Below, one piece after another: positions 8,029 to 16,805 of a DNA stretch of 64,000 nt. A model generated the notes under the pieces. That model was not told the origin of the DNA and did no database searches. It saw nothing but the letters and a program-made list of their open reading frames with translations. A program made the position numbers and the translations under genes. Where the stretch lies: NCBI GenBank assembly GCA_963815445.1, contig CAWFGV010000011.1, positions 620,001 through 684,000 on the forward strand, written 5' to 3'. Positions within the stretch are counted from its first letter, which is position 1, and each line of letters starts with the position of its first letter. This DNA comes from JANLYC01 sp963815445 (GTDB lineage Bacteria > Actinomycetota > Actinomycetes > Propionibacteriales > Nocardioidaceae).

Positions 8029-9216
8029 GTGACACTGACTGAGATACCGGCTGTCGCCCACGCGGTGGAGACCGTTCAGAGCCACTTGCACCCGGTACCG
8101 TCATACGACCTGGCCGACCACCCGGTCCCCACGGGTCGCGAGGAGGTCTGGCGGTTCACGCCGCTCAAGCGGCTGCGCGGCCTGCTGGACGGGGTTGCCT
8201 CCGATGCACGCCTCTCGTGGGAGACCACGGTGCCGGCGGGCGTGACCGTGTCGGAGATCTCCGCCGCAGCCGCGGCCGAGCTCGGAGAACCGCGGCCGGC
8301 CGATCTTCCATCGGCCCTGGCTGTGGCCAACGCGAGCAGCGCCGTCCTGATCGACATCGCCGCCGAGGCCGAGCTGACCGAGCCGCTGCACATCCGGTTG
8401 ACCGGCTCGTCCGCGGACCAGACGGTCTGGGGACACATCATCGTGCGGCTGGGGCACCACGCCAAGGCCACCGTCGTGTTCGAACACACGGGCAGCGCGG
8501 TCTACAGCGCCAACACGTCGGTCCTTGTCGGCGCCGAAGCCAGCCTCGACCTGGTGTCGCTCCAGCTGTGGGAGGACGATGCCGTGCATCTCGGTCAGCT
8601 CGGTCTGCTGGTTGGTCGCGACTCCCATGTGCGCACGTTCCAGGCGAGCCTCGGCGGCGATCTGGTCCGCATCAACGAGAACTTCGCGTACGACGGCCCT
8701 GGCGGCGACCTGCAGGCCTTCGGTCTGTACTTCGTCGACGCCGGTCAGCACATCGAGCACCGGCTCTTCATCGACCACAACGCACCTCACACCAAGAGCA
8801 ACGCCGTCTACAAGGGTGGACTGCAGGGCAAGGGAGCGCACTCGGTGTGGGTCGGCGACGTGCTGATCCGCAAGGCGGCCGAGGGCATCGAGACGTTCGA
8901 GACCAACCGAAACCTCGTGCTCACCGACGGCTGTCGCGCCGACTCGGTCCCCAACCTCGAGATCGAGACGGGTGAGATCGTGGGAGCGGGCCACGCGTCC
9001 GCGACCGGCCGCTTCGACGACGAGCAGCTGTTCTACCTGCAGTCGCGCGGGATCACGGAGGACGAGGCACGTCGCCTCGTCGTCCACGGGTTCTTCGCCG
9101 ACATCATCCGCAAGATCGGCGTTCCTGACGTCGAGAAACGGCTGATGGCAGCGGTCGAGACCGAGCTCGCCGAGCATGTGGGTGCGCTGTCCACGTCGGC
9201 GGAGCCGGCGAGATGA
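8029..9216 (+). CDS. sufD: Fe-S cluster assembly protein SufD
   Basis: A 395-residue partner of SufB in the SufBC2D complex. The C-terminal part shows the shared SufB/SufD signature: HNAPHTKSNAVYKGG, then EIVGAGHASATGRFDDEQLFYLQSRG. The frame is open back to 7936, but I prefer the GTG at 8029: a purine-rich AAAGAGAAAG lies 8 bases upstream and the added residues look unlike the family. The GTG at 8020 is the alternative. Its stop overlaps the Rieske ferredoxin start by 4 bases (ATGA). Confidence 0.93.
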   Translation: MTLTEIPAVAHAVETVQSHLHPVPSYDLADHPVPTGREEVWRFTPLKRLRGLLDGVASDARLSWETTVPAGVTVSEISAAAAAELGEPRPADLPSALAVANASSAVLIDIAAEAELTEPLHIRLTGSSADQTVWGHIIVRLGHHAKATVVFEHTGSAVYSANTSVLVGAEASLDLVSLQLWEDDAVHLGQLGLLVGRDSHVRTFQASLGGDLVRINENFAYDGPGGDLQAFGLYFVDAGQHIEHRLFIDHNAPHTKSNAVYKGGLQGKGAHSVWVGDVLIRKAAEGIETFETNRNLVLTDGCRADSVPNLEIETGEIVGAGHASATGRFDDEQLFYLQSRGITEDEARRLVVHGFFADIIRKIGVPDVEKRLMAAVETELAEHVGALSTSAEPAR

Positions 9217-9563
9217 CCCATTTCCACCACGCCTGCGCGCTGACCGACGTGCCTGTCGGCGGCGTCCTCGCGGTCGACGTCGACGGTGTCGAGGTGGCGA
9301 TCGTCCGGACGGCCGACACGGCCGACGCGGTCTTCGCCATCCGCGACGAGTGCTCGCACGCCTCCATCGCCCTGAGCGAAGGCGACGTCGATGCCGAGGG
9401 CTGTGAAATCGAGTGCTGGCTGCACGGGTCGCGGTTCGACCTGCGATCCGGCAAACCGACCGGGCTGCCGGCCTACGAGCCGGTCGCCATCTATGCCTGC
9501 AAGGTCGAGGACGAGGCGATCCTCGTCGACGTCGACCACCCCATCAACGAGACGGAGCTGTAA
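9213..9563 (+). CDS. Rieske [2Fe-2S] ferredoxin of the suf operon
   Basis: A 116-residue soluble Rieske-type ferredoxin like the small electron carriers of ring-hydroxylating dioxygenases (BphF/NirD type). The cluster ligands are visible as ECSHAS (Cys, His; the usual motif is CxH) and CWLHGSRFD (Cys, His). It lies between sufD and sufC with a 4-base overlap to sufD and a 3-base gap to sufC, so it is made together with the scaffold. No oxygenase is nearby. A role in donating electrons during cluster assembly is plausible but unproven. Confidence 0.88.
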   Translation: MTHFHHACALTDVPVGGVLAVDVDGVEVAIVRTADTADAVFAIRDECSHASIALSEGDVDAEGCEIECWLHGSRFDLRSGKPTGLPAYEPVAIYACKVEDEAILVDVDHPINETEL

Positions 9564-9566
9564 GCA

Positions 9567-10325
9567 ATGGCCACCCTGGAGATCAAGGACCTGCACGTTG
9601 CGGTCGAGACCGAAGACGGTCAGAAGCCGATCCTGCGCGGCGTCGACCTCACCGTGAAGTCGGGCGAGACCCACGCGATCATGGGTCCGAACGGATCCGG
9701 CAAGTCGACCTTGGCGTACTCGATCGCTGGTCACCCGAAGTACCAGATCACTGGCGGCAGCGTCACGCTCGACGGCCTCGACGTGCTGAGCATGACCGTC
9801 GACGAGCGGGCCCGTGCCGGATTGTTCCTGGCCATGCAGTACCCCGTCGAGGTGCCGGGTGTCTCGGTGTCCAACTTCCTGCGTACGGCGAAGACCGCCC
9901 TCGACGGTGAGGCACCCAAGCTGCGTACCTGGGCCAAGGACGTCAACGACGCGATGGACAAGGTCGCGATGGACCGTGACTTCGCGACCCGCAACGTCAA
10001 CGAAGGTTTCTCCGGCGGTGAGAAGAAGCGCCACGAGATCATGCAGCTCGAGCTGCTCAACCCGACGTTCGCCGTGCTCGACGAGACGGACTCCGGCCTC
10101 GACATCGACGCGCTCAAGGTCGTCTCCGAAGGTGTCAACCGCTTCCGCAGCCAGGGCGACAGAGGCGTGCTGCTCATCACGCACTACACCAGAATCCTGC
10201 GCTACATCCAGCCCGACTACGTGCACGTGTTCGTCAACGGCCGGATCGCTGAGCAGGGTGGCGCCGAGCTCGCCGACGCGCTCGAGGCGGAGGGTTACGA
10301 CAAATATGTTCGCGCGGCCGTTTGA
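9567..10325 (+). CDS. sufC: Fe-S cluster assembly ATPase SufC
   Basis: A 252-residue ABC-type ATPase of the SufBC2D scaffold. Motifs: Walker A GPNGSGKSTLAYSIAGHP, signature FSGGEKKRHEI, Walker B FAVLDETDSGLDIDALK and switch His in LITHYTRIL, all typical of SufC. The D-x-x-D-S-G form of Walker B separates SufC from transport ATPases. Nucleotide cycling by SufC reshapes SufB and SufD to expose the cluster site. Confidence 0.96.
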   Translation: MATLEIKDLHVAVETEDGQKPILRGVDLTVKSGETHAIMGPNGSGKSTLAYSIAGHPKYQITGGSVTLDGLDVLSMTVDERARAGLFLAMQYPVEVPGVSVSNFLRTAKTALDGEAPKLRTWAKDVNDAMDKVAMDRDFATRNVNEGFSGGEKKRHEIMQLELLNPTFAVLDETDSGLDIDALKVVSEGVNRFRSQGDRGVLLITHYTRILRYIQPDYVHVFVNGRIAEQGGAELADALEAEGYDKYVRAAV

Positions 10326-10382
10326 CCGACGCCTCGCGGCGTAGGTACACGATCCGGGAAGAACGGAAGGGAGTTGGCTCAG

Positions 10383-11654
10383 ATGACCACGACGGATCAT
10401 CCGATCACCGGTCTGCTCGACGTGGACAAGATCCGGGCCGACTTCCCGATCCTGTCTCGTCGCCTCGACGGTGACCGGCCGCTCGTCTACCTCGACAGCG
10501 CCAACACGTCACAGAAGCCGCGGCAGGTCATCGACGCGATGGCCGACCACTACGCGCGCCACAACGCCAACGTGGCGCGGGCTGTGCACCAGCTCGGTGC
10601 AGAGTCGACCGAGGCGTTCGAGGCGGCCCGCGACAAGGTTGCGGCGTTCATCAAGGCGCCGTCCCGTGACGAGGTGATCTTCACCAAGAACTCCACCGAG
10701 GCGCTCAACCTGGTCGCCAACACGTTGGCCTGGGCGCGGGGTGAGCACGCGATCGGCCCGGGCGACGAGGTGCTCATCAGCGAGATGGAGCACCACTCCA
10801 ACATCGTGCCGTGGCAGCTGCTCACCGAACGCACCGGAGCGACGCTGCGCTGGTTCGGGCTCACCGACGAGGGCCGGCTCGACCTGTCGCACATCGATGA
10901 CCTGATCACCGAGCGCACCAAGGTGGTCAGCCTCGTCTGGGTGTCCAACATGCTCGGGACCGTCAACCCGGTCGCCGAGATCGCCCGGCGCGCTCACGAG
11001 GTCGGCGCGCTCGTGGTTCTCGACGCTTCCCAGGCTGTTCCGCAGCTGCCGGTCGATGTGGTGGCCTCAGGTGCCGACCTGGTGGCCTTCACCGGTCACA
11101 AGGTCGTCGGCCCCACGGGCATCGGCGTGCTGTGGGGACGCCGTGAGGTGCTCGAGTCGCTGCCGCCGTTCCTCGGTGGCGGCGAGATGATCGAGACCGT
11201 CGCGATGGCGACGTCGACATACGCCGGCATCCCGCACAAGTTCGAGGCAGGCACCCCGCCCATCGTGCAGGCCATCGGGCTCGGCGCCGCCGTCGACTAC
11301 CTGTCGGCCATCGGAATGGACGCCGTTGCGGCGCACGAGCAGGCGATCACGGCGTACGCGCTGGAGCGGCTCATCCAGGTCGACGGTCTCACGATCCTCG
11401 GTCCGACCGAGCCCGTGGACCGAGGCGGTGCCATCAGCTTCGAGCTCGACGGCATCCATCCGCACGACGTCAGCCAGGTGCTCGACTCGCTGGGGGTGGC
11501 CGTGCGCGCCGGACATCACTGCGCCAAGCCGGCGCACGCACGGTTCGGGGTGCAGTCGTCCACGCGTGCCTCGTTCTACCTCTACACGACGCTTGCGGAA
11601 ATCGATGCGCTCATCGACGCGTTGGACCACACCAAGAGATTCTTCAAGGTCTGA
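10383..11654 (+). CDS. sufS: Cysteine desulfurase SufS
   Basis: A 423-residue PLP enzyme that takes sulfur from cysteine as an enzyme-bound persulfide. The PLP lysine is in FTGHKVVGPTGIG, the catalytic Cys in VRAGHHCAKPAH, and substrate-binding features include EMEHHSNIVPWQ. These are group II (SufS) hallmarks. An AAGGGAG ribosome-binding site lies 9 bases before the ATG at 10383, which favours it over a TTG at 10374. The product hands sulfur to SufU, encoded 9 bases downstream. Confidence 0.96.
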   Translation: MTTTDHPITGLLDVDKIRADFPILSRRLDGDRPLVYLDSANTSQKPRQVIDAMADHYARHNANVARAVHQLGAESTEAFEAARDKVAAFIKAPSRDEVIFTKNSTEALNLVANTLAWARGEHAIGPGDEVLISEMEHHSNIVPWQLLTERTGATLRWFGLTDEGRLDLSHIDDLITERTKVVSLVWVSNMLGTVNPVAEIARRAHEVGALVVLDASQAVPQLPVDVVASGADLVAFTGHKVVGPTGIGVLWGRREVLESLPPFLGGGEMIETVAMATSTYAGIPHKFEAGTPPIVQAIGLGAAVDYLSAIGMDAVAAHEQAITAYALERLIQVDGLTILGPTEPVDRGGAISFELDGIHPHDVSQVLDSLGVAVRAGHHCAKPAHARFGVQSSTRASFYLYTTLAEIDALIDALDHTKRFFKV

Positions 11655-11663
11655 GGAGGCGCC

Positions 11664-12170
11664 ATGGACATGCAGACCCTGTACCAGGAGATCATCCTCG
11701 ACCACTACAAGGCACCCCATCACGCGGGGTTGCGCGAGCCTTACGACACCGAGGTGCACCACGTGAACCCCACCTGTGGTGACGAGGTGACCTTGCGCGT
11801 GAGGGTCACCGACGGCATCGTCGAGGATGTGTCGTACGACGCTGAGGGCTGCTCGATCTCACAGGCGTCGACCTCGGTGCTCACCGACCTTCTCATCGGC
11901 GCCAAGGTCGATGACGCCATGCGCATCCACGAGACGTTCGTGGAGCTCATGCAGGGGCGCGGGAAGGTCGAACCCGACGAAGACGTGCTCGAGGACGGCA
12001 TCGCCTTCGCCGGAGTCGCGCAGTTCCCGGCGCGCGTGAAGTGCGCGCTGCTGGGTTGGATGGCCTGGAAGGACGCGACCGCTGCAGCGGTTGCGGAGAC
12101 CGCCGCTCAGGTAGGCGACCGAGCCGACACGGCACCACACCAAGACGCTGGACGAGAGGGACGATCATGA
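11664..12170 (+). CDS. sufU: Zinc-dependent sulfurtransferase SufU
   Basis: A 168-residue protein that accepts persulfide sulfur from SufS. The zinc ligands of SufU are present: C38 and D40 (PTCGDE), C63 (EGCSIS) and C127 (VKCALL), in the spacing of the Bacillus subtilis protein. A GAGGAGG ribosome-binding site precedes the ATG. The C-terminal ~35 residues are Ala/Asp-rich beyond the fold. The stop overlaps the next start (ATGA). Confidence 0.95.
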   Translation: MDMQTLYQEIILDHYKAPHHAGLREPYDTEVHHVNPTCGDEVTLRVRVTDGIVEDVSYDAEGCSISQASTSVLTDLLIGAKVDDAMRIHETFVELMQGRGKVEPDEDVLEDGIAFAGVAQFPARVKCALLGWMAWKDATAAAVAETAAQVGDRADTAPHQDAGREGRS

Positions 12171-12532
12171 CCAACGACACCACCGACCTGCCCGAGGTCG
12201 ACCTGAACGAGGAGCCCTCGTCGACCGTGTCCAAGGACGACGTGCTCGAGGCGCTCAAGGACGTCGTCGACCCCGAGCTCGGCATCAATGTCGTCGACCT
12301 GGGTCTGATCTATGACGTGGCCGTCGACGAGGCGACCGTGGCCACCATCGACATGACGCTCACCTCTGCCGCCTGCCCGCTGACCGACGTCATCGAGGAC
12401 CAGACCAAGACTGCGCTGGAGGGGTTGGTCAACGACTTCCGCATCAACTGGGTGTGGATGCCGCCCTGGGGTCCCGACAAGATCACCGACGAGGGGCGCG
12501 AGATGCTCCGTGCCCTCGGCTTCAACGTCTGA
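12167..12532 (+). CDS. sufT: SufT-like DUF59/MIP18 metal-sulfur assembly factor
   Basis: A 121-residue DUF59 (MIP18) protein. The signature DPELGINVVDLGLIY is at ~36-50 and the conserved Cys is C70 in SAACPLTDVI. The family helps mature or transfer Fe-S clusters. The first 20 residues form an acidic tail typical of the actinobacterial branch. The ATG at 12167 gives a 4-base overlap with sufU, making it the last gene of the suf operon proper. Confidence 0.92.
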   Translation: MTNDTTDLPEVDLNEEPSSTVSKDDVLEALKDVVDPELGINVVDLGLIYDVAVDEATVATIDMTLTSAACPLTDVIEDQTKTALEGLVNDFRINWVWMPPWGPDKITDEGREMLRALGFNV

Positions 12533-12536
12533 CCCA

Positions 12537-13211
12537 GTGGAGCAGCCGCCGGAGCCAGCCGGCGACCCGGCGCGTCCAGAACCCGCCCGGACCGTCGTCG
12601 TTCCGTTCGCACGGCTCGCCGGGTGGATCGAGCGGTACGACAGCCGCCATCCGGGCACCGATTGGACCGTAGCGCCTTCGCAAGTCGTGGCGAGGAGTCC
12701 GGACGGTTCGACCGCGACCTTCGCGATCCCCTTCGGGTCTCCCGACGCCGCGGACACCGCTGGCGTCGTCGCACAGCTGCAGAGGCCATGGCGGCTCGGT
12801 GTCATTCTGGTCCGGCGCGGTGGTTTCGCAGTCGCGCATGTGCGCGGGGACGAGGTGGCCGACGTCAAGATCGGCCAACGGCACGTCCAGAGCCGGACCA
12901 AGGCCGGGGGGTGGTCGCAACAGCGCTTTGCGCGGCGGCGCGACAACCAGGCCAAGGACGCGTACGACGCGGCCGCCGGCCATGCGCAGCGCATCCTCGC
13001 GCCCCTCGCAGCCGGACTCGATCTGCTCGTGCTGGGGGGAGACAAGGCAGGAGTGCGGGCGGTCGTGGAGGACCCTCGTCTGCAGTCGCTCGCGTCCCTG
13101 CCGCAGCTGTGGGTCGCTGACGTCGCCGATCCCCGGCGGCGCGTCCTGGACGACGTCATCGAGCGCGCCCGTTCGGTGCGGATCGAGGTCGTCGACAGGC
13201 TGCCGCGGTGA
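12537..13211 (+). CDS. acVLRF1-family peptidyl-tRNA hydrolase (ribosome rescue)
   Basis: A 224-residue protein resembling the actinobacterial Vms1-like release factor 1 (acVLRF1) family: an eRF1-domain-2-like fold that cleaves nascent chains from peptidyl-tRNA on stalled or split 50S subunits. The key stretch GGWSQQRFARRR at ~124-135 matches the family's catalytic loop, with a Gln (Q128 or Q129) placed like that of the eRF1 GGQ loop. The N-terminal ~18 residues are Pro/Ala-rich. The GTG at 12537 lies 4 bases after sufT, so it is probably co-transcribed with suf. Substrate and mechanism rest on family knowledge. Confidence 0.8.
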   Translation: MEQPPEPAGDPARPEPARTVVVPFARLAGWIERYDSRHPGTDWTVAPSQVVARSPDGSTATFAIPFGSPDAADTAGVVAQLQRPWRLGVILVRRGGFAVAHVRGDEVADVKIGQRHVQSRTKAGGWSQQRFARRRDNQAKDAYDAAAGHAQRILAPLAAGLDLLVLGGDKAGVRAVVEDPRLQSLASLPQLWVADVADPRRRVLDDVIERARSVRIEVVDRLPR

Positions 13212-13217
13212 CCGTTT

Positions 13218-14147
13218 CTACAACGCGCTCGCCGAGAACGTGTTGCAGGCGTCGACCTGGCCGCTGCGGTACCCGGTCGTGAACCAGCGCACCCGTTCCG
13301 CAGCCGATCCGTGCGTCCATTGCTCCTCGTTGACCTGACCCTGGGTGCGCTGCTGGATCCGGTCGTCGCCGACGGCCGTCGCGGCATCGATGGCGCGCTT
13401 GATGTCGTCGTTGGTCAGCTCGGTGATGAAGACGTTGCCGTCCGCGTCAGTCGCCGTCGTGGCGTCGTGTGCCCACACGCCGGCGAAGCAGTCAGCTTGG
13501 AGCTCCAGGCGGACAGATGGGCTCGTCGGTCCGGTCTCGCGGCTCTGCGCCTTCGCCATCGTGCCCAGCAGGTCCTGGACGTGGTGGCCGTACTCATGGG
13601 CCACGACATACGCCTCGGCGAAGTCCCCGCCCTTGGCCCCGAGCTGCCCCTGCAGCATGTCCGCGAAGAACGTGTCGTCGAGATAGACGTTCTTGTCCGT
13701 CGGACAGTAGAACGGTCCCATCGCGGACGATGCCTGCCCGCACCCGCTCGACGTGCTCCCGTTGAAGATCTGCAGCTGGGCGTTCTCGTAGGTCGTTCCG
13801 GTCTGGGCAGGCAGTGCCGTCGCCCAGAAGGACTGGACCGAGTTGACGAAGACCGCGAGCTTGCAGTCCTCGCTCTTGGCCGCGTCCGCGCCGCTGGTGC
13901 AGTTCGCAAGCTCCTCCGACGTCGCTCCCGAGCTGTCACTGCCCGAGCCGAGCACGTTGAGGCCGCCGCACTGCGACAGCACGACCAGGATCACGATGAC
14001 GAGGATGATGCCCCCGATCCCGCCGCCGGCCGGGATCGGCAGGCCGCCGCCGCGGCCACCGCCCATCGGGAACCCGGACGCGCCACCACCGCCGCGCCGC
14101 AGCCGCACCTGGCTGCGGTCGATCCTGGCCTTGGGGTTGATTTTCAT
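13218..14147 (-). CDS. Neutral zinc metallopeptidase (YpfJ/PF04228 family)
   Basis: A 309-residue membrane-anchored predicted zinc protease. A basic, Gly-rich N-terminus (to ~40) precedes one membrane segment (~45-59). The catalytic domain follows, with the HEYGHH zinc motif at 184-189 and a downstream ELQADCFAGVWA stretch supplying the third ligand. Several cysteines (C83, C95, C136, C148) could form disulfides outside the membrane. The ATG at 14147 has GGAGGA upstream; a longer frame to 14222 lacks support. Substrate unknown. It ends 7 bases from the convergent acVLRF1 gene. Confidence 0.85.
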   Translation of the reverse strand: MKINPKARIDRSQVRLRRGGGGASGFPMGGGRGGGLPIPAGGGIGGIILVIVILVVLSQCGGLNVLGSGSDSSGATSEELANCTSGADAAKSEDCKLAVFVNSVQSFWATALPAQTGTTYENAQLQIFNGSTSSGCGQASSAMGPFYCPTDKNVYLDDTFFADMLQGQLGAKGGDFAEAYVVAHEYGHHVQDLLGTMAKAQSRETGPTSPSVRLELQADCFAGVWAHDATTATDADGNVFITELTNDDIKRAIDAATAVGDDRIQQRTQGQVNEEQWTHGSAAERVRWFTTGYRSGQVDACNTFSASAL

Positions 14148-14298
14148 CGATGTGTCCTCCGGACGGTAGCCTGGTCGCCATGATGCCGTGATCTGCGTTG
14201 CCGGGCACAGCCGACTCCTCACTGGACGCCGGTCCTGGATGATGCGCTGCCCGCTCGACCGCCGTCCACCTCACCTGTGAAAGTCGTTCCGCCTCGCC

Positions 14299-15897
14299 AT
14301 GATCACCACCCACCACCTCCATGTTCGCGCGGGTGCGCGCATTCTCGTCGACGACGCCAGCTTCCGGATCGGTCCCGGCGACCGGGTCGGACTCGTGGGC
14401 CGCAACGGCGCCGGCAAGACGACGATGACAAAGATCCTCGCGGGTGAGGCGCAGGCCGCCGGGGGAGACGTGGTGCGCACCGGTCAGGTCGGCTATCTGC
14501 CCCAAGACCCCCGCACCGGGGACCTGTCAGTGCTCGCACGTGACCGCATCCTGTCGGCGCGCGGGCTGGATGACGTCGTGCGCCGGCTGCGCGAGACCGA
14601 GCTGGCGATGGGCAGCGACGACGACGCCGTACGAGAGCGCGCGATGAAGCGCTACACGCAGGCCGACGCAGAGCTGCATGCCGCCGGTGGCTTCTCGGCG
14701 GAAGCCGAGGCGGCTCAGATCGCATCGAGTCTCGGCCTTCCCGACCGGGTGCTCGGCCAGCCGCTCCAGACCCTGTCCGGCGGCCAGCGACGGCGGGTCG
14801 AGCTGGCCCGCATCCTGTTCTCCGGGGCCGAGACCCTGCTGCTCGACGAGCCGACGAACCACCTCGACGCCGACTCCATCGTCTGGCTCCGGGACTACCT
14901 CAGGTCACACAAGGGCGGCCTCGTGGTCATCAGCCACGACGTCGCCTTGCTCGACGAGACGGTCACACGGGTGTTTCACCTCGACGCCAACCGCGCCGAG
15001 ATCGACGTCTACAACGTCGGCTGGCGGGCGTACCTGCAACAACGCGAGACCGACGAGCGCCGTCGCCGTCGTGAGCGCGCGAACGCCGAGAAGAAGGCGG
15101 GTGCTCTGCTGGCGCAGGCTGACAAGATGCGCGCCAAGGCGACGAAGGCCGTGGCCGCGCAGAACATGGCCAAACGCGCTGAACGGCTGCTCGGCGGGCT
15201 GGAGGCGGACAGAAGGCAGGACAAGGTGGCCCGGATCGCGTTCCCGAAGCCGGCCCCGTGCGGCAAGACTCCGCTCATGGCTGAGGAGCTGTCGAAGTCG
15301 TACGGCTCCCTGGAGGTCTTCACAGACGTCGACCTGGCGATCGACAAGGGCAGCCGGGTCGTCGTGCTGGGTCTCAACGGGGCGGGCAAGACGACGCTGC
15401 TGCGCATCCTCGGGGGTTTGGACGCGTCCGACACCGGTTCCGTGCTTCCGGGCCACGGCCTCAAGCTCGGCTACTACGCACAGGAGCACGAGACGCTCGA
15501 CCTGGATCGCACCGTCTTCGAGAACCTGCAGACCGCCGCGCCCGAGCTGAACGAGACGCAGGCCCGCAGCGTGCTGGGGTCGTTCCTGTTCTCGGGCGAC
15601 GACGCACAGAAGCCGGCCCATGTCCTGTCGGGTGGGGAGAAGACCCGCCTGGCCCTCGCCACCCTCGTGGTCTCGACCGCGAACGTGCTGCTGCTGGACG
15701 AGCCCACGAACAACCTCGACCCGGCCAGCCGCGAGGAGGTGCTGGCGGCGATCCGCACCTACGAGGGCGCCATCGTGCTCGTCACCCATGACGAGGGGGC
15801 TGTGCGCGCGCTGCACCCCGACCGCGTTCTCATCCTGCCCGACGGCGTCGAAGACCTCTGGAACGACGAGTACGCCGACCTGGTCGTCCTCGCCTGA
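14299..15897 (+). CDS. ABC-F family ATPase (ribosome-associated)
   Basis: A 532-residue protein with two ABC ATPase domains and no membrane segment, the ABC-F layout. Domain 1 has GRNGAGKTT and LSGGQRRRVELA; domain 2 has GLNGAGKTT and LSGGEKTRLALA. Between them is an Arg/Lys-rich linker (~245-300) that in this family reaches toward the ribosomal peptidyl-transferase centre. Members act as translation factors or give resistance to ribosome-targeting antibiotics; which applies here cannot be told. In mycobacteria the orthologous position (near echA12) also holds an ABC-F gene. Confidence 0.9.
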   Translation: MITTHHLHVRAGARILVDDASFRIGPGDRVGLVGRNGAGKTTMTKILAGEAQAAGGDVVRTGQVGYLPQDPRTGDLSVLARDRILSARGLDDVVRRLRETELAMGSDDDAVRERAMKRYTQADAELHAAGGFSAEAEAAQIASSLGLPDRVLGQPLQTLSGGQRRRVELARILFSGAETLLLDEPTNHLDADSIVWLRDYLRSHKGGLVVISHDVALLDETVTRVFHLDANRAEIDVYNVGWRAYLQQRETDERRRRRERANAEKKAGALLAQADKMRAKATKAVAAQNMAKRAERLLGGLEADRRQDKVARIAFPKPAPCGKTPLMAEELSKSYGSLEVFTDVDLAIDKGSRVVVLGLNGAGKTTLLRILGGLDASDTGSVLPGHGLKLGYYAQEHETLDLDRTVFENLQTAAPELNETQARSVLGSFLFSGDDAQKPAHVLSGGEKTRLALATLVVSTANVLLLDEPTNNLDPASREEVLAAIRTYEGAIVLVTHDEGAVRALHPDRVLILPDGVEDLWNDEYADLVVLA

Positions 15898-15956
15898 GCC
15901 GTCCGGTCCCTGGGGGTGAGCCCGCGGCCGCACCTCCGCGCCAGGCGAGTGCCGTC

Positions 15957-15962
15957 TAGGCT
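15957..15962 (+). promoter_or_regulatory. -10 hexamer TAGGCT of the enoyl-CoA hydratase gene
   Basis: TAGGCT ends 6 bases before the ATG at 15969 with no ribosome-binding site: a leaderless start is likely. Confidence 0.5.
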
Positions 15963-15968
15963 GCCGCC

Positions 15969-16784
15969 ATGATCGATGCCCGCGACTCCTACGATGCCGT
16001 CGGCCTGCGGCTGGAGCTCGACGGGCCGGTCGCAACGATCACGCTGTGCCGTCCGGAGCGCCGCAACGCACAGTCGCCGCAGCTGTGGGAGGCGCTGGCC
16101 GAGATCGGAGCAAGCCTGGGCGCCGACACGCGGGTGGCGGTGATCCGTGCGGACGGGCCATCGTTCAGTGCCGGACTGGACACGCGGATGTTCACCTCGG
16201 AGGGCATCCCCGGTGACACCTCCTTCACCGAGCTGGTGGAGCTCGACGACCTCGCCCTGGCTGAGCAGATCTCCACCTTCCAGGAGGCGTTCAGCGTGTG
16301 GCAGCGCCCGGACGTGCTCAGTATCGCCGCGGTCCAGGGGCACGCGGTCGGCGCCGGCTTCCAGCTGGCGCTCGCCTGCGACCTCAGGGTGTGTGCGAGT
16401 GATGCCCGCTTCTCGATGCGGGAGACCACGCTCGGGCTGGTGCCCGACCTCGGAGGGACCAAGCCATTGGTCGAGGCCGTGGGCTACGCCCGGGCGCTCG
16501 AGATGTGCGTGACGGGCCGCTGGGTCGGTGCCGAGGAGGCTGCGGAGCTCGGTCTGGCGACGATCGTCGTGCCGGCCGCGGACCTCGACGCGACGGTGTC
16601 CGACCTGGCGGCGGCGTTGACAGCTGCGCCGCACGCTGCCGTGACGGCCACGAAGGCGCTGCTCCGTGCTGCGCCCGGACGCAGCTACCACGATCAGCTG
16701 ACCGCCGAGCGGTCCAGCCAGGTCCATCGCTTGCGGGCACTCGCGGAGGCGGGCCAGCTCGACACGGGGAACAAACCGGTCTGA
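15969..16784 (+). CDS. Enoyl-CoA hydratase/isomerase family protein
   Basis: A 271-residue crotonase-fold enzyme. The oxyanion-hole region is seen as FSAGLD (~66-71) and GHAVGAGFQLALACD (~124-138). Both acidic residues used by true hydratases appear: E152 in MRETTLGL and E178 in ARALEMC, so it is probably catalytically competent. It lies between an ABC-F gene and an ABC exporter, as echA12 does in Mycobacterium. The exact acyl-CoA substrate is unknown. Confidence 0.85.
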   Translation: MIDARDSYDAVGLRLELDGPVATITLCRPERRNAQSPQLWEALAEIGASLGADTRVAVIRADGPSFSAGLDTRMFTSEGIPGDTSFTELVELDDLALAEQISTFQEAFSVWQRPDVLSIAAVQGHAVGAGFQLALACDLRVCASDARFSMRETTLGLVPDLGGTKPLVEAVGYARALEMCVTGRWVGAEEAAELGLATIVVPAADLDATVSDLAAALTAAPHAAVTATKALLRAAPGRSYHDQLTAERSSQVHRLRALAEAGQLDTGNKPV

Positions 16785-16805
16785 CCGGGTGTTCACGGTG
16801 ACACG

